A DNA stretch of 64,000 bases from positions 520,053 through 584,052 of the forward strand of contig CAUYUJ010003570.1 of the NCBI GenBank assembly GCA_963575745.1, in the 5' to 3' direction. Source of the stretch: Prorocentrum cordatum (lineage: Eukaryota; Sar; Dinophyceae; Prorocentrales; Prorocentraceae). Every line of letters begins with the position of its first letter. The first letter of the stretch is position 1. The position numbers and the translations under genes are program-made. The notes under the pieces were generated by a model. That model worked only from the letters and a program-made list of their open reading frames with translations. It was not told where the DNA came from and did not search any database. Below, in pieces: positions 1-9,719 of this stretch.

Positions 1-143
1 CGATCGAGCTGAGATCAAGATGGAGAGCGGGAATAAGATCGAATATCACGGGAAAAAATACTAGAGCTCAAACGAATTGTTGAATTTCGAGAACAAAATT
101 TTCAACCGACAAAAAATCACCAAAAGGTCCGTCGAGACTGGCG

Positions 144-176
144 CCGGCGGTGAACCGTCAACCTGGTCACCGCCGG
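144..176 (+). repeat. Module hairpin 1 (GTGA/TCAC type)
   Basis: Perfect 10-bp arms CCGGCGGTGA and TCACCGCCGG around a 13-nt loop with ACCGTCAACC; heads a type A module. Confidence 0.9.
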
Positions 177-577
177 GAACCTCGTAGAGCTCCTTTCACG
201 CGTAAGAGTGCTCAGAGTCGAAAGAGAGAGCTTCTGGAAGCATTTCTCGAAATAGGGAAAAATTGATTTTTTCGTGTCGACAGGAAGATGGTTCCGCCAA
301 GTGTTTTAATAGTAAAAGTGCGCCTACAGAGCTCATATTAAGACAGAGAAGCCCTCATAGTTGTTTACAGGTGCGAAGAATCTGCTTTCTCAAAATGAAT
401 TGTCAAATATCCTTCAATTTTTCGCAAAACCACCCAAAAGTTATCACTTTGTCCTTTCTGGCCGGGTCGGCCAACTAGCTCCACCCCGCGCCGGAATTCC
501 TCTAGCTCATCGATGTCGAAGAGCTCTACGAAGTATTTTTCTTGCCAACTAGCTCTCCAGCGCCCCGGAACTGGGCG
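177..577 (+). repeat. Type A module
   Basis: Starts GAACCTCGTAGAGCTCC directly after hairpin 1 and carries the type A phrases. It ends through GGAATTCCTCTAGCTC and CGAAGAGCTCTACGA, then a short tail piece (TTCTTGCCAACTAGCTCTCC) just before hairpin 2. Confidence 0.75.
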
Positions 578-611
578 CCGGCGGTAAACCGTCAACCTTC
601 CTTACCGCCGG
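578..611 (+). repeat. Module hairpin 2 (GTAA/TTAC type)
   Basis: Perfect arms CCGGCGGTAA and TTACCGCCGG, loop ACCGTCAACCTTCC; preceded by CTGGGCG and followed by CTCGTAGAGCTTCC. Confidence 0.9.
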
Positions 612-1523
612 GGGACTCGTAGAGCTTCCTGAGCATCTATAATGTCGAAAAAATTGCAGAGAACAAATAGTTTTTCAGCCTAAACGATTTCAGACCTCTC
701 GATGCAACAGCCAAACGCCCCTCACGCTTCTGATCGTTTTCTGTGCGCACGAGCTCCGTAGCTCTCCTACAGCCCGAGTTACGTGCGAAAATCGACAGCA
801 CCTCTGGGGCAGCAGGCCGAGTTCAGGGCTCTGATGCGACAGGTGAACGCGAGTGATGTCTCCGAATCGATCCCAGTGATTACCAGCCCTGCAGCCCCCT
901 TACAGCTCGAGTTAAGTGCAGAAAACGGACAGCACCTCTCAAGATGACTCGACGAATACGAATAGTTTTGCGAACCTAGTAGCTCGGGCAGCACACCGAG
1001 TTCCGAGCTCTGGATTCGGCAGGCGGACGCGTCTGATGTCTCCGAATCGATTCTTGTGAGCACGAGCCCTGTAGCCCCCCTACAGCCCGAGCTAAGTGCA
1101 GAAAACTGTCAGCACCTCTCAAGATGACTCCAACAACACGAATAGTTTCGCGAACCTAGCTCGGGCAGCAGACCGAGTTCAGACCTCTAGATAGAACATA
1201 CGAACGCGCCTGATGATTCGCAATCGATTTCTGTGATAATAAGCTCTGTAGCTGCCCTACAGGAGCTAAGTACAAAATACCACCAACGCGTATCAAGATG
1301 ACTCGAAACAGCCGACGCGCTGCTTTTTTAAAGAAATATTTACCCGATCGAGCTGAGATTAAGAAGGCGAGCGGGAATAAGATCGAATATGGTCAGAAAA
1401 AATACTAGAGCTCTAACGAATGGTTGAATTTCGAGAACAAAATTTTCAACCGCCCCAAAGTCAGCAAAAGGTCCGTCGAGATTTTTCTTGCCAACTAGCT
1501 CCCCAGCGCCCCGGAACTGGGCG
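612..1523 (+). repeat. Type B module with ~178-bp tandem units
   Basis: Begins CTCGTAGAGCTTCCTGAGC. The interior repeats a unit of about 172-180 bp marked by GTGCAGAAAAC, CAGACCGAGTTCAGA, AGGCGNACGCG and CTACAGCCCGAG. GAAAAC marks fall at 921 and 1101, exactly 180 bp apart. The module closes with the conserved tail (about 1310-1517). Confidence 0.8.
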
Positions 1524-1557
1524 CCGGCGGTAAACCGTCAACCTTCCTTACCGCCGG
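1524..1557 (+). repeat. Module hairpin 3 (GTAA/TTAC type)
   Basis: Perfect 10-bp arms at 1524-1533 and 1548-1557. Confidence 0.9.
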
Positions 1558-1950
1558 GGACTCGTAGAGCTTCCTGAGCATATATAATGTCGAAAAAAAT
1601 GCAGAGAACGAATTGTTTTTGAGCCTAAACGATTTCACACCTCTGGATGCAACAGCGGAACGCCCCTCATGCTTCTGGATCGTTTTCTGTGCGCACGAGC
1701 TCCGTTGCTGTCCTACAGTCCGAGTTGCCTGCAAAAATCGACAGCACCTCTCACGATCACTCGAATAATACAAATAGTTTCGCGAATCTAGCTCGAGTAT
1801 CAGACCGAGTTCAGACTTCTAATTGCAACAGGCGGACGCGCCTGATGCCTTCGAATCGATTGCTGTGATTACCAGCCCTGCAGCCCCCTTACAGCCCGAG
1901 TTAAGTGCAGAAAACCGACAGCACCTCTGAAGATGACTCGAACAATACGA
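1558..1950 (+). repeat. Truncated type B module
   Basis: Starts like the previous module and carries about two tandem units. It breaks off after GAACAATACGAATAG into an inverted segment instead of reaching the conserved tail. Confidence 0.7.
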
Positions 1951-2262
1951 ATAGTAGAGCTCTTCGACATCGATGAGAGGAATTCCGGCGCGGGATGCAG
2001 CTAGTTGGTCAACCCGGCCCGGGCGGACAATGTGGTGACCTCGGGTCGGTTTTTCAAAGATTGCGAGAGATTTTGAAATTCGTTTTGAAAATTCGAATTT
2101 TTATTCTATGCAGTGAATCATGGCGCTTTCGATGGTGCAATCCTCAGGGCTCTAGCTGCATTATTTCGATCAAAAGAATAGGGGGAACCAACATTGTGTA
2201 ACACCGAAAACAACATGTCTTTCTTTTATTCAGAAGCAATTTGCTACTGTTATCTGCAAGCG
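1951..2262 (-). repeat. Inverted type A' segment
   Basis: Contains GTAGAGCTCTTCGACATCGA and AGCTAGTTGGTCAACC, the reverse complement of the end of type A modules (compare 450-540). Its following stretch (AATGTGGTGACCTCGGGTCG) matches the inverted piece at 38350-38430. No coding potential is seen. Confidence 0.65.
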
Positions 2263-2324
2263 AACTTGGCAGCGTCCAAAACCCGGAGAGCGAAGAGACG
2301 CTTTCGGGACGGGAAATACTGGCA

Positions 2325-2357
2325 CCGGCGGTGAACCGTCAACCTGGTCACCGCCGG
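2325..2357 (+). repeat. Module hairpin 4 (GTGA/TCAC type)
   Basis: Perfect arms; the preceding bases are GGCA instead of GGCG. Confidence 0.88.
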
Positions 2358-2662
2358 GAACCTCGTAGAGCTCCTTGCACGCGTAAGAGTGGTCAGCATC
2401 AGCAGAGAGGGCTTCTGGAAGCATTTCTCGAGACAGAGAAAACATGATTTTTTTCAGGTCGACATGAAGTTGGTTTCGCCAAGTGTTTTGATAGTAAAAG
2501 TCCACCTAGAGAGCTCATATTAAGACGCACAGGCCCTCATAGTCGTGTACAGGTGCGAAAAATCTGCTTTCTTAAAATACATGGTCAAATATCTTTCAAA
2601 TATTCGCAAAACCACCCAAAAGTTGTCACTTTGTCCTTTCTGGTCGGGTCGACCAACTGGCG
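2358..2662 (+). repeat. Type A module
   Basis: Carries GCTTCTGGAAGCATTTCTCG, CCAAGTGTTTTGATAGTAAA and the terminal TTTGTCCTTTCTGG of type A modules. Confidence 0.75.
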
Positions 2663-2695
2663 CCAGCGGTGAACCGTCAACCTGGTCACCGCCGG
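2663..2695 (+). repeat. Module hairpin 5 (GTGA/TCAC, one arm mismatch)
   Basis: Left arm is CCAGCGGTGA, one mismatch to the right arm TCACCGCCGG. Confidence 0.85.
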
Positions 2696-3000
2696 GAACC
2701 TCGTAGAGCTTCTTGCACGCGTAAGGATGCTCAGATTGAAAGCAGACCGCTTCTCAGAGCAGTTCTAGAAAAACATCATATTTGCATTTCTCGGGGTCAA
2801 CGTGGCGTCAGTTCCTCCGAATGTTTAGATAGTAAAACTGTCTCGGAAGAGCTGAGATGCTCGCAGGATAAAGTTGAGATGCCAATGCTCGGAGTAAAAA
2901 TCTGCTTTCTTAAAATGAATTGTGAAACATCTTTCAAAAAATTGCAAACCCAGCCAAAAGTTATGACTTTGTCCTTTCTGGCCGGGTGGTCCAACTGGCG
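2696..3000 (+). repeat. Divergent type A module
   Basis: Keeps CGTAGAGCTTCTTGCACGCG, AATCTGCTTTCTTAAAATGA and the TTTGTCCTTTCTGGCCGGGT end. The middle is more diverged than in the neighbouring type A copies. Confidence 0.7.
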
Positions 3001-3033
3001 CCGGCGGTGAACTGTCAACCTGGTCACCGCCGG
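3001..3033 (+). repeat. Module hairpin 6 (GTGA/TCAC type)
   Basis: Perfect arms; the loop reads ACTGTCAACC, one change from the usual ACCGTCAACC. Confidence 0.88.
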
Positions 3034-3286
3034 GAACCTCGTAGAGCTCAGAGTCGAAAGAGAGAGCTTCTGGAAGCATTTCTCGAAAAAAGAAAACATT
3101 GATTTCTTTCGTGTCGACATGAAGATGGTTCCTCCAAGTGTTTTGATAGTAAATCTGCGCCTACAGAGCTCATACTAAGACAGAGAGGCCCTCATAGTCG
3201 TTTACAGGTGCGAAAAAATCTAATTTCTCAAAATAAATTGTCAAATATCTTTCAAAAAATTGCACTTGGTAGCGTCCAACTGGGCG
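3034..3286 (+). repeat. Type A module, truncated at its end
   Basis: Typical type A start and middle. The end is replaced by CTTGGTAGCGTCC, which runs straight into the left arm of hairpin 7. Confidence 0.7.
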
Positions 3287-3427
3287 CCGGCGGTAAACCG
3301 TCAACCTTTGTTTTTTGCCTTTTGCGATCTGTCTAACGGCTGCCAAAAGCAGCCACAGTTCGTTTCTTCAGCCTAACCCTACGGGCGAAGTTACGGGTTA
3401 CACTAAAGATGGCCTCGCAGAGGCTCG
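3287..3427 (+). repeat. Hairpin 7, left arm only, followed by foreign sequence
   Basis: The left arm CCGGCGGTAA and loop start ACCGTCAACCTTTG are present, but the right arm is missing. About 115 bp of sequence not seen in other modules (3312-3427, starting TTTTTTGCCTTTTGCG) intervenes before the normal module continues at CGTAGAGCTTCC. Confidence 0.7.
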
Positions 3428-4543
3428 ATAAAGCTTCGTAGAGCTTCCGGACAACATATAATGTCGAAAAGAATTACACTGAAAAAATAGTTTTCAGCCC
3501 AAGCAATTTCAGATCTCTTGGATGCAACAGCCGAACGCCCCCGATGCTTCTGGATTGTCTTCTGTGCGGGCTCTGTAGCTCTCCTACAGCCCGAGTTACG
3601 TGCGTAAATCGACAGCACCTCTCAAGATGACTCGAACAGTACGAATAGTTGGCCAACCTAGCTCGAGTATCAGACCGAGTTCAGACCTCTGCAAGGGACA
3701 GGCGGACGCGTCTGATGTCTCCGAATCGATTCCGTGATTCCCAGCCCTTATAGCCCGAGTTAAGTGCAGGAAACCGACAGCACCTCTCAGGATGACTCGA
3801 ACAATACGAATAGTTTCGCGGACCTAGTTCGGGCAGCAGACAGAGTTCGGAGCTCTGGATTCGAAAGGCGGACGCGCCTGATGTCTCCGAATCGATTCCA
3901 GTGATTACCAGCCCCTACAGCCCGAGTTAAGTGCAGAAGAGAACCGACAGCATCTTTCAAGATGACTCGAACAATACGAATAGTTTCGCGATTCTAGATC
4001 GGGCAGCAGACCGAGTTCAGAGCTCTCGGCTCAACAGAGAACGGCCACTGATGATTCTCAATCAGATTTTGTACGCATCAGCTATGTAGCTGTCCTGTAG
4101 CTTGAGTGAAGTACAGAAAACCGAGAGCGTCTGTCAAGATGACTCGAATAATACGAATAGGTTTGCGGACCTAGCTCGGCTAGCAGACCGAGTTCAGACC
4201 TCTGGATTTAACAGGCGAGCGCGCCTGATCATTCTGAATCGATTAGCTGTGCTTACCAGCTCTGTAGCTGTCCTGAAGCTCGAGTTATCTTGAGAAAACC
4301 GTTAACGCGTATCAAGATAACTCGAAACAGCCGATCCCGCCCGCGTGCTTTTTGGCAGTAAAAGATACCCGATCAAGCTGAGATCAAGACGGCGAGCGGG
4401 AATAAGATCGAATATCACGGAAAAAAATACTAGATTTCTAACGAATGGTTGAATTTCGAGAACAAAATTTTCAACCGACCAAAAGTCAGCAAAAGGTCCG
4501 TCGAGAGTTTTCTTGCCAACTAGCTCTCCAGCGCTCCGGAATT
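3428..4543 (+). repeat. Type B module with ~178-bp tandem units
   Basis: Starts GTAGAGCTTCCGGACAAC, carries several ~178-bp units and ends with the conserved tail (about 4320-4540; GCAGTAAAAGATACCCGATC). Confidence 0.78.
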
Positions 4544-4588
4544 ACTCTTAAGCTTCCAGCAATAACTTGCTGAGGGAAGCTCTACGAG
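4544..4588 (+). repeat. 45-bp mini foldback sequence
   Basis: AGCTTCC-AGCAA and TTGCT-GAG-GGAAGCT pair around TAAC. It ends CTACGAG, the reverse complement of the CTCGTAG that opens modules. Related copies lie at 34066, 34113, 34157, 35124 and 42614. Confidence 0.75.
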
Positions 4589-4953
4589 CACTTGGTAGCG
4601 TCCAAAACCCGGAGAGCAAAGAGACCGTCGAGAGGGGGAAATCTTTCCTCGAGAGCGCTGGGGGGCGCCCCTGCAGCGCTGTCGAAGCGCTGCCAGGAAC
4701 GCTTCCACGCGTGCCTGCACGCGTGCAGGCACACGTAGACAGCGCCCCCGAACCCGCTGCCGGCTCGCCGGAGTTTCTGCGAGGCCTGTGGAGCGACGGA
4801 AAGGAGCTTTTGGCGGGCACCACCACCGTCCGGCTTCTAATCTTAAACCCTTTAGCTCTCAGCGAGCTCTCCGGGAAAGACCTCCCAAAAGTTACCACTT
4901 TGTCCTTTCTGGCCGGGTCGACCAACTAGCTCCACCCCGCGCCGGAACTGGCG
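4589..4953 (+). repeat. Junction sequence plus unique GC-rich spacer
   Basis: Begins with the recurrent CTTGGTAGCGTCCAAAACCC phrase, then GC-rich sequence with a palindromic run (GCGTGCCTGCACGCGTGCAG). It rejoins a type A end (TTTGTCCTTTCTGGCCGGGT) before hairpin 8. A related GC-rich spacer lies at 34205-34440. No gene is supported. Confidence 0.55.
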
Positions 4954-4986
4954 CCGGCGGTGAACCGTCAACCTGGTCACCGCCGG
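4954..4986 (+). repeat. Module hairpin 8 (GTGA/TCAC type)
   Basis: Perfect 10-bp arms, 13-nt loop. Confidence 0.9.
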
Positions 4987-5257
4987 GAACCTCGTAGAGC
5001 TCCTAGCACGCATAAAAGTGCTCAGCATCAAAAGAGAGGGCTTCTGGAAGCATTTCTCGAAAAAGAGAAAACATGTTTTTTTCATGTCGACATAAAGATG
5101 GTTCCGCCAAGTGTTTTGATAGTAAAAGTGCATCTAGAGAGCTCATATTAAGACGCAGAGGCCCTCGGAGTCGTTTACAGGTGCGAAAAATCTGCTTCCT
5201 CAAAATGAATGGTCAAATATCTTTCAAATATTCGCAAAAGCACCCAAAAGTTGTCAC
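4987..5257 (+). repeat. Type A module cut by Helitron-like copy A
   Basis: A typical type A module that stops inside its end (CACCCAAAAGTTGTCA) where CTTGGAAGCGTCC begins. This is the candidate left boundary of copy A. Confidence 0.7.
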
Positions 5258-5282
5258 TTGGAAGCGTCCAAAACCCGGATGG

Positions 5283-5561
5283 CAAAGAGGCACTCACACA
5301 AACGAGCCCACGCACATGAGCACGCACGCACGGGCTCACACATACAACACGAGGACACAAACGCACGCCAGCATGCTCAGCACATACGCACACACACACA
5401 CGCACACACAAACACACACATCCACGCGCAGAGGTCGAAACACACGCGCGAACGCGCACACGCACACACAAACACACAGCATCTCACATACACACCCACG
5501 GACACGCACACGCACCCAAATCACACAAGCATACACACCACGCGCCCCCGGCCTCCCCGCC
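5283..5561. repeat. CA-rich microsatellite tract (left part, copy A)
   Basis: Imperfect (CA)n/(CACACG)n sequence. Landmark phrases (GCACTCACACAAACGAG, ATCCACGCGCA, ATCACACAAGCA) recur in the same order at 44250-44520, so the tract is homologous between the two elements. Cys/Val-rich or Thr/His-rich frames through it are artefacts. Confidence 0.85.
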
Positions 5562-5582
5562 GGCGCTCCGGAGGGGGGAGGC
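5562..5582 (+). repeat. 82-bp foldback, left half (split by the LINE)
   Basis: GGCGCTCCGGAGGGGGGAGGC is the left part of an element seen whole at 44741 and 45559. The right part resumes at 11763 after the LINE. Positions 5571-5582 (GAGGGGGGAGGC) form one copy of the target-site duplication. Confidence 0.85.
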
Positions 5583-5600
5583 TTGGCTTGGCTTGGAGTC
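5583..5600 (-). other. LINE 3' tail of CCAAG repeats
   Basis: On the minus strand the element ends ACTCCAAGCCAAGCCAA, a short pentamer repeat instead of poly(A), directly abutting the target-site duplication. Confidence 0.75.
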
Positions 5601-5716
5601 GACTGAAGCGGGCTCTCAGAGCCCAGTCGCAGTGTCCACACGGCAGCGTCAGCTGTTACAATTCAGCCTGTACAGCACACAGCGCGAAGCGCACAGATAT
5701 GCAACAAGCACAGGCA

Positions 5717-8700
5717 TCAACATGAAAAGAGACGGCATACACGCGAAAGACGAGCTGTGGCTGCGAGCAGCCGTTCCGCGGCACTCAGTTCAGCTTGAGT
5801 AACAGTGCATGTATCGCTCAGACACCAGGCCTCTCTGTACACCTCCGTCCAAACACAGTCGTTAGTATTTGTCCGAAACCCGATATCAAGCCAGCAACCA
5901 CACCCAACTCCTAAGGCCGAGACGCCACCATCCCAGGCACCCCGAATGGCAACGACCTTCATCGTGTTAGTAAAAATAGAATCGTACGACTCTTTGATAT
6001 AAGTATGGCCCTCGCGGGCCTCATGTGTCAGTGTGTCCGCTCTCTCATTGTTTTCCCTAAAGATATGCTTCACAATGTCCCGTCCCTTCATAGGTGGTCT
6101 CCCTCCCTCCTGTACACACATGTTGTATAACTGATCTTGCAAGTTGGCGACTCGTTTGCGATAGTCCACCTGTTCACATGCCCACACACCGTTGATCCAC
6201 GACACAATCAGCAGGCGATCCCCGCAGATCTCCAGAGGTAGTCCAGGAGTGGTGAAATCCCAGACCGTCTCGCGCATGTACGACAGTGCAATACGTTTGC
6301 TGAGTCTCAGGTTCTCCTCCTCCTCCATCCTTCTTCTCTTGGGCTCACTTTCCTCCTCCATATGTCCAATATTACCAAACTCCTCCTCCTTCTCGTAGTT
6401 GTTACCACATCCCCTCTTATGTTCTGGCTGAAAGTACTTGTGAATATGCTCGGCCGCCGTCACGACAGCCCACGTGCAAAAATCACTGTGCAGCATGCAG
6501 TCCCACCAGTCATCACCGAAGAACTGTTGTAGTGGGTACTGCCACGTGCGCTGAGCCGTCACTTCCCTCCCCATTTTCCTCCTCCTCATATTCCCTTCCT
6601 CCCGACGAATACGCGTGGAGGCATGTGCATGGAAAAATGCAGCAGCTCTGTCACGCATGATATCCCACTGTTTTGGGAAAGCCATCATACCAAATCTGGC
6701 GTCGTACCAACATCGATCGTGACAGTCATGCACAGGCAAAGACTGGATAAAACTTGACAAATCCTTGGCAACATTCCAGCATGCTAGCAATAGTCGCTGC
6801 GGCAGTGGCATGAAACCTGCCTCCTGAAATAAGGTTCTGCATCTCCTCCTCCTTCGCAGCTCATAGTCCTGAATGGACTCGTCTGGCAACCTCCTTGTGG
6901 CCACGATCTGTAGTAAACACTGTCCCTCGAAGCGGTGTATGTCCTCGAGGCTGCTGTCATCCAATGTAATATTTTCTCCTCCGTACAGTATCTGAGATTG
7001 TATCCTTTCAGTATACCTCTGGAACTTAGCAATTATAGGTACACATCTGGCCCCGTAGTATGCCTTCTGTGAATAGAAACTTCTCCTTGCAGCATCGAGA
7101 CGGAAAGCCAGATCCTCATGAGAGTGTGCCCGATAGTCAGTGGTAATGAAGACACCCAAGAGCACCGTGGACGTCACACGAGATAACCGAAATGTCTGAA
7201 ATTCATTGGTAGTCGAGGTGATCTCAACATTATGCACCTGTGAGACCGTACCGTCCTGTTCAAAATTCACATCCTGTCCAAATACAAGGTATTCGCCAAG
7301 CAGCGGGATGGGTGCAGCATCAGTTTGAATGGGCTTCCATTCCATGCCGTGTCGCACAAGAGAGTGTGTGAGCTGCGAAAGCATCTCGGTCAGTTGTGAT
7401 TCGCTTTGAGCCAGTACTACCACGTTATCAGCCCAGACCATGTGGTTGACCGTATGCTGAACCGTCGTACTCCATTTTTCCCCTACAATCTCGCATCTGT
7501 AACCGTATCCCAAGACATCCCATGTATGAAACGTCGCACTCCACATGTGGGCAGCAATAAGATTGAAAGCCAGTGGCCCTTCTGGACCTCCAGTCCTAAT
7601 ATTCACATCCCAAGAGAAACCCTGAATACTTAGACCCTCACCTGTGACCTCACAGCTCCCATAGAGCACAGCCTCCAGAAGTGGTATCTGAAATTGCAGA
7701 GGTACCTGACTCCATTGAAGGGCCTCACGGAGTTTCCCCACAGTGGCATGGTCGAAGGCCCTACGTATATCACAGATAGCAACGTGCAGTTCTTGATCAC
7801 GCCATTTGGACGCATGTTGGCCCATGTTTTTGAGGGCCGCAGTGATTTCGAATGTTTTGCGGTTGCGCTGGAAACCGTAGAGACCCAGACGGCGTAATAC
7901 ACCCGAAGACTCCACAGACTCCTCAATCATACACACAAGCGTGATAACATACCAACGTGCGATAGCATTGAGCAAGCACAGGAACCTGCAGTCGGACATG
8001 TTACTGGTTAAACTCTTCTTTGGCATCACGCAAACAAGGATCTCTCGCCAACTTTCGGGGTATGGAATAGAGCCCCTGAAGACCTGATCAACTAACGTGT
8101 GTATCTTATTCAGAGAGGCCCAAGGTATTTTCTTCAATATCTCGCACGGCACTCCATCACGTCCTGTCGCCCTGGACGATCGGAGCCGACTCCGAGCACG
8201 TAAAAACGTGCTGAAAGGTAGATGCCTGGCCGGCATCATGCTGGCCTCTCGTCGCAGCTCCTGTAGCAGGCGACTGTTGGCCGAACGTGCCTCTAGCGAT
8301 GAGAACTGCTCCTGACAGGTATGATGTATGATCCTCTCCCAGTGCTGTCTATCCTCCGTCCCTCCCAGATTGTGTAGTGTGTTGCGTACACGTCTGCGTA
8401 CGGGCGGAATCTGCCACTCCAGACGAGCACGGCGGCATTGTCTCCGCAGGGCGTTGAGCTTACGTGTCAGCTCACGCCTCTCAGGACTGAGTCCAGGCGG
8501 AAGTGCACGACGCCGTTCAAGCAAAGGCTGGAGTCCTGACGGTCGCACGGGAGGTTTTTGAGCGGCATCCCTGGTCTGAAAATGAACTCCCTGTGTAAAA
8601 CTGCTCACGAGTCCAGAAGCCAAACCACGAAAGTCCCGAGGAGTACCACATCCAGGACCATCGTCGTCGCAGGTCTTTTTCTCGTAAGGTATACCATTGG

Positions 8701-8920
8701 GGGTCCCTTTGAGGCCCAAGTTGTCATCGTCATCGTCACCCTGGAAATCCTGAATATTTTCCATCATCTCATCACATTGTGTACGTGCGATATTCTCATC
8801 ATACCATGTACTCGGTGTATAGCCTACCAACTGCACCCGTGGTCGGTAACATGCATTCCAAAATCTGTCAGGACTCCCGTGGTCTCTAGCGGAAAGAACG
8901 AGCATCGCATGGTCCGACAA
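5717..8920 (-). CDS. LINE ORF2: reverse transcriptase with permuted RNase H-like end
   Basis: About 1,067 codons, the polymerase protein of the LINE, which copies the element's RNA at the target site. Residues 2-7 (SDHAML) are the last motif of the endonuclease, so the true start lies upstream in another frame. The RT has fingers/palm motifs: AICDIRRAFDH with the motif A Asp near residue 380, RTGGPEGPLAFN as motif B near 441-453, and WADN at 496-499 in place of the usual YxDD. A Lys/Arg- and Glu-rich linker follows. At the C-terminus RNase H-like motifs occur in the order VSWINGVW (~905), RENNERADTL (~955), AWDGGVSALGVG (~995), TQAELSAAERLL (~1040), a circular permutation of the usual order. 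The changed catalytic box may reduce activity or be a lineage trait. RT assignment is firm; the RNase H order is my own motif reading. Confidence 0.85.
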   Translation of the reverse strand: MSDHAMLVLSARDHGSPDRFWNACYRPRVQLVGYTPSTWYDENIARTQCDEMMENIQDFQGDDDDDNLGLKGTPNGIPYEKKTCDDDGPGCGTPRDFRGLASGLVSSFTQGVHFQTRDAAQKPPVRPSGLQPLLERRRALPPGLSPERRELTRKLNALRRQCRRARLEWQIPPVRRRVRNTLHNLGGTEDRQHWERIIHHTCQEQFSSLEARSANSRLLQELRREASMMPARHLPFSTFLRARSRLRSSRATGRDGVPCEILKKIPWASLNKIHTLVDQVFRGSIPYPESWREILVCVMPKKSLTSNMSDCRFLCLLNAIARWYVITLVCMIEESVESSGVLRRLGLYGFQRNRKTFEITAALKNMGQHASKWRDQELHVAICDIRRAFDHATVGKLREALQWSQVPLQFQIPLLEAVLYGSCEVTGEGLSIQGFSWDVNIRTGGPEGPLAFNLIAAHMWSATFHTWDVLGYGYRCEIVGEKWSTTVQHTVNHMVWADNVVVLAQSESQLTEMLSQLTHSLVRHGMEWKPIQTDAAPIPLLGEYLVFGQDVNFEQDGTVSQVHNVEITSTTNEFQTFRLSRVTSTVLLGVFITTDYRAHSHEDLAFRLDAARRSFYSQKAYYGARCVPIIAKFQRYTERIQSQILYGGENITLDDSSLEDIHRFEGQCLLQIVATRRLPDESIQDYELRRRRRCRTLFQEAGFMPLPQRLLLACWNVAKDLSSFIQSLPVHDCHDRCWYDARFGMMAFPKQWDIMRDRAAAFFHAHASTRIRREEGNMRRRKMGREVTAQRTWQYPLQQFFGDDWWDCMLHSDFCTWAVVTAAEHIHKYFQPEHKRGCGNNYEKEEEFGNIGHMEEESEPKRRRMEEEENLRLSKRIALSYMRETVWDFTTPGLPLEICGDRLLIVSWINGVWACEQVDYRKRVANLQDQLYNMCVQEGGRPPMKGRDIVKHIFRENNERADTLTHEAREGHTYIKESYDSIFTNTMKVVAIRGAWDGGVSALGVGCGCWLDIGFRTNTNDCVWTEVYREAWCLSDTCTVTQAELSAAERLLAATARLSRVCRLFSC

Positions 8921-9700
8921 GCGGCTAGTAGCCAGCTTACCCCCATCGGTGAAACTCGTAAGATACCGTCATGTCCACTATATCCCAGCGGAGCGGTATG
9001 CACATATAGTCGAGCACAGCGGACCTGGCTGGCACGCGCCCCCTCGCGTAGCCTGTCCACGTCACAGACCTATATTGAAATGTGTTGGCAGCCTTCAAAC
9101 CGAACTCCATGAGCAGACCTAATATCATCCTCCTCATGTCTTGTTTGATCCTCTCTCTCTCTCTCTGATCTTGGTACCCTCCTCCGAATAAACCATCCTC
9201 CCATCCACACCACCACCCGTGATAGCATATCTTATACCCTTGAATTCCCCACAGATGTTCCCAGGGAGCTCCACATTGAAATCACCCGAGATAACCACGC
9301 TTGGAGTCCTATATGTACCACTGCATTCTCTAATAATCCGTGTAAGTTCAGCAATCGTTTCGTCACATATAGTCTCAGCATCTTTAACACTCTCATCAGG
9401 TAGGTAGACGCTCGCAAAGATAATAGGGTGGCTTTTCTTTCCCAAGACAGCCACAACCAGCCTAGATTGTGTAGTGATAATACCCCGAATTTGTCCCTTC
9501 CATTGTCCGTTCATCATAATGGCCGCCTTCCCATCCCTTGATGGGAAAACACTACAAACGTGTGCACTCACTCGATATCAGATGTTGTCCCTCCTGAATC
9601 GCCGCAAGGCCGACATGGGCCAAACAGTGTATAACCTCCGCCGCTCTGCAGTTTTTAGCACCAGCCCTCTGACAGTTCCAAGTAGCAGCCTTTACTTGGA
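8880..9700 (-). pseudogene. LINE ORF2 N-terminus: AP-type endonuclease, frameshifted
   Basis: Apurinic/apyrimidinic-like (EEP-family) endonuclease that would nick target DNA to prime reverse transcription. Reading right to left, KAATWNCQRAG begins near 9697 and AIQEGQHL carries the metal-binding Glu. A stop (about 9575) and frame change follow, then the 9571-9134 frame has FASVYLPDES and the catalytic SGDFNVELPG. After a CT/GA microsatellite at about 9150-9166 the frame changes again to SVTWTGY and LDYMCIP (9137-8937), and the last motif SDHAML opens the 8920 frame. All four expected motif blocks are present in order, but at least two frame changes separate them, one in a dinucleotide run, suggesting replication slippage, decay or sequencing error. 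Confidence 0.75.
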
Positions 9701-9719
9701 AAAACTGTCGGGCTCTCTT

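Larger units (their letters stand above)
1..5257. repeat. Mosaic repeat array 1 of hairpin-headed modules
   Basis: No gene is visible here. The stretch is a patchwork of modules, each starting with a CCGGCGGTRA...TYACCGCCGG hairpin followed by CTCGTAGAGCT. Two main kinds alternate. Type A modules (about 250-400 bp) contain the conserved phrases TTCTGGAAGCATTTCTCGAA and GTTCCGCCAAGTGTTTTGAT. Type B modules carry ~178-bp tandem units. A conserved ~220-bp tail containing GATCGAGCTGAGATCAAGAT ends the type B modules, and the window opens inside one such tail. Short reading frames across the array are not conserved between module copies and are not annotated as genes. Confidence 0.85.
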
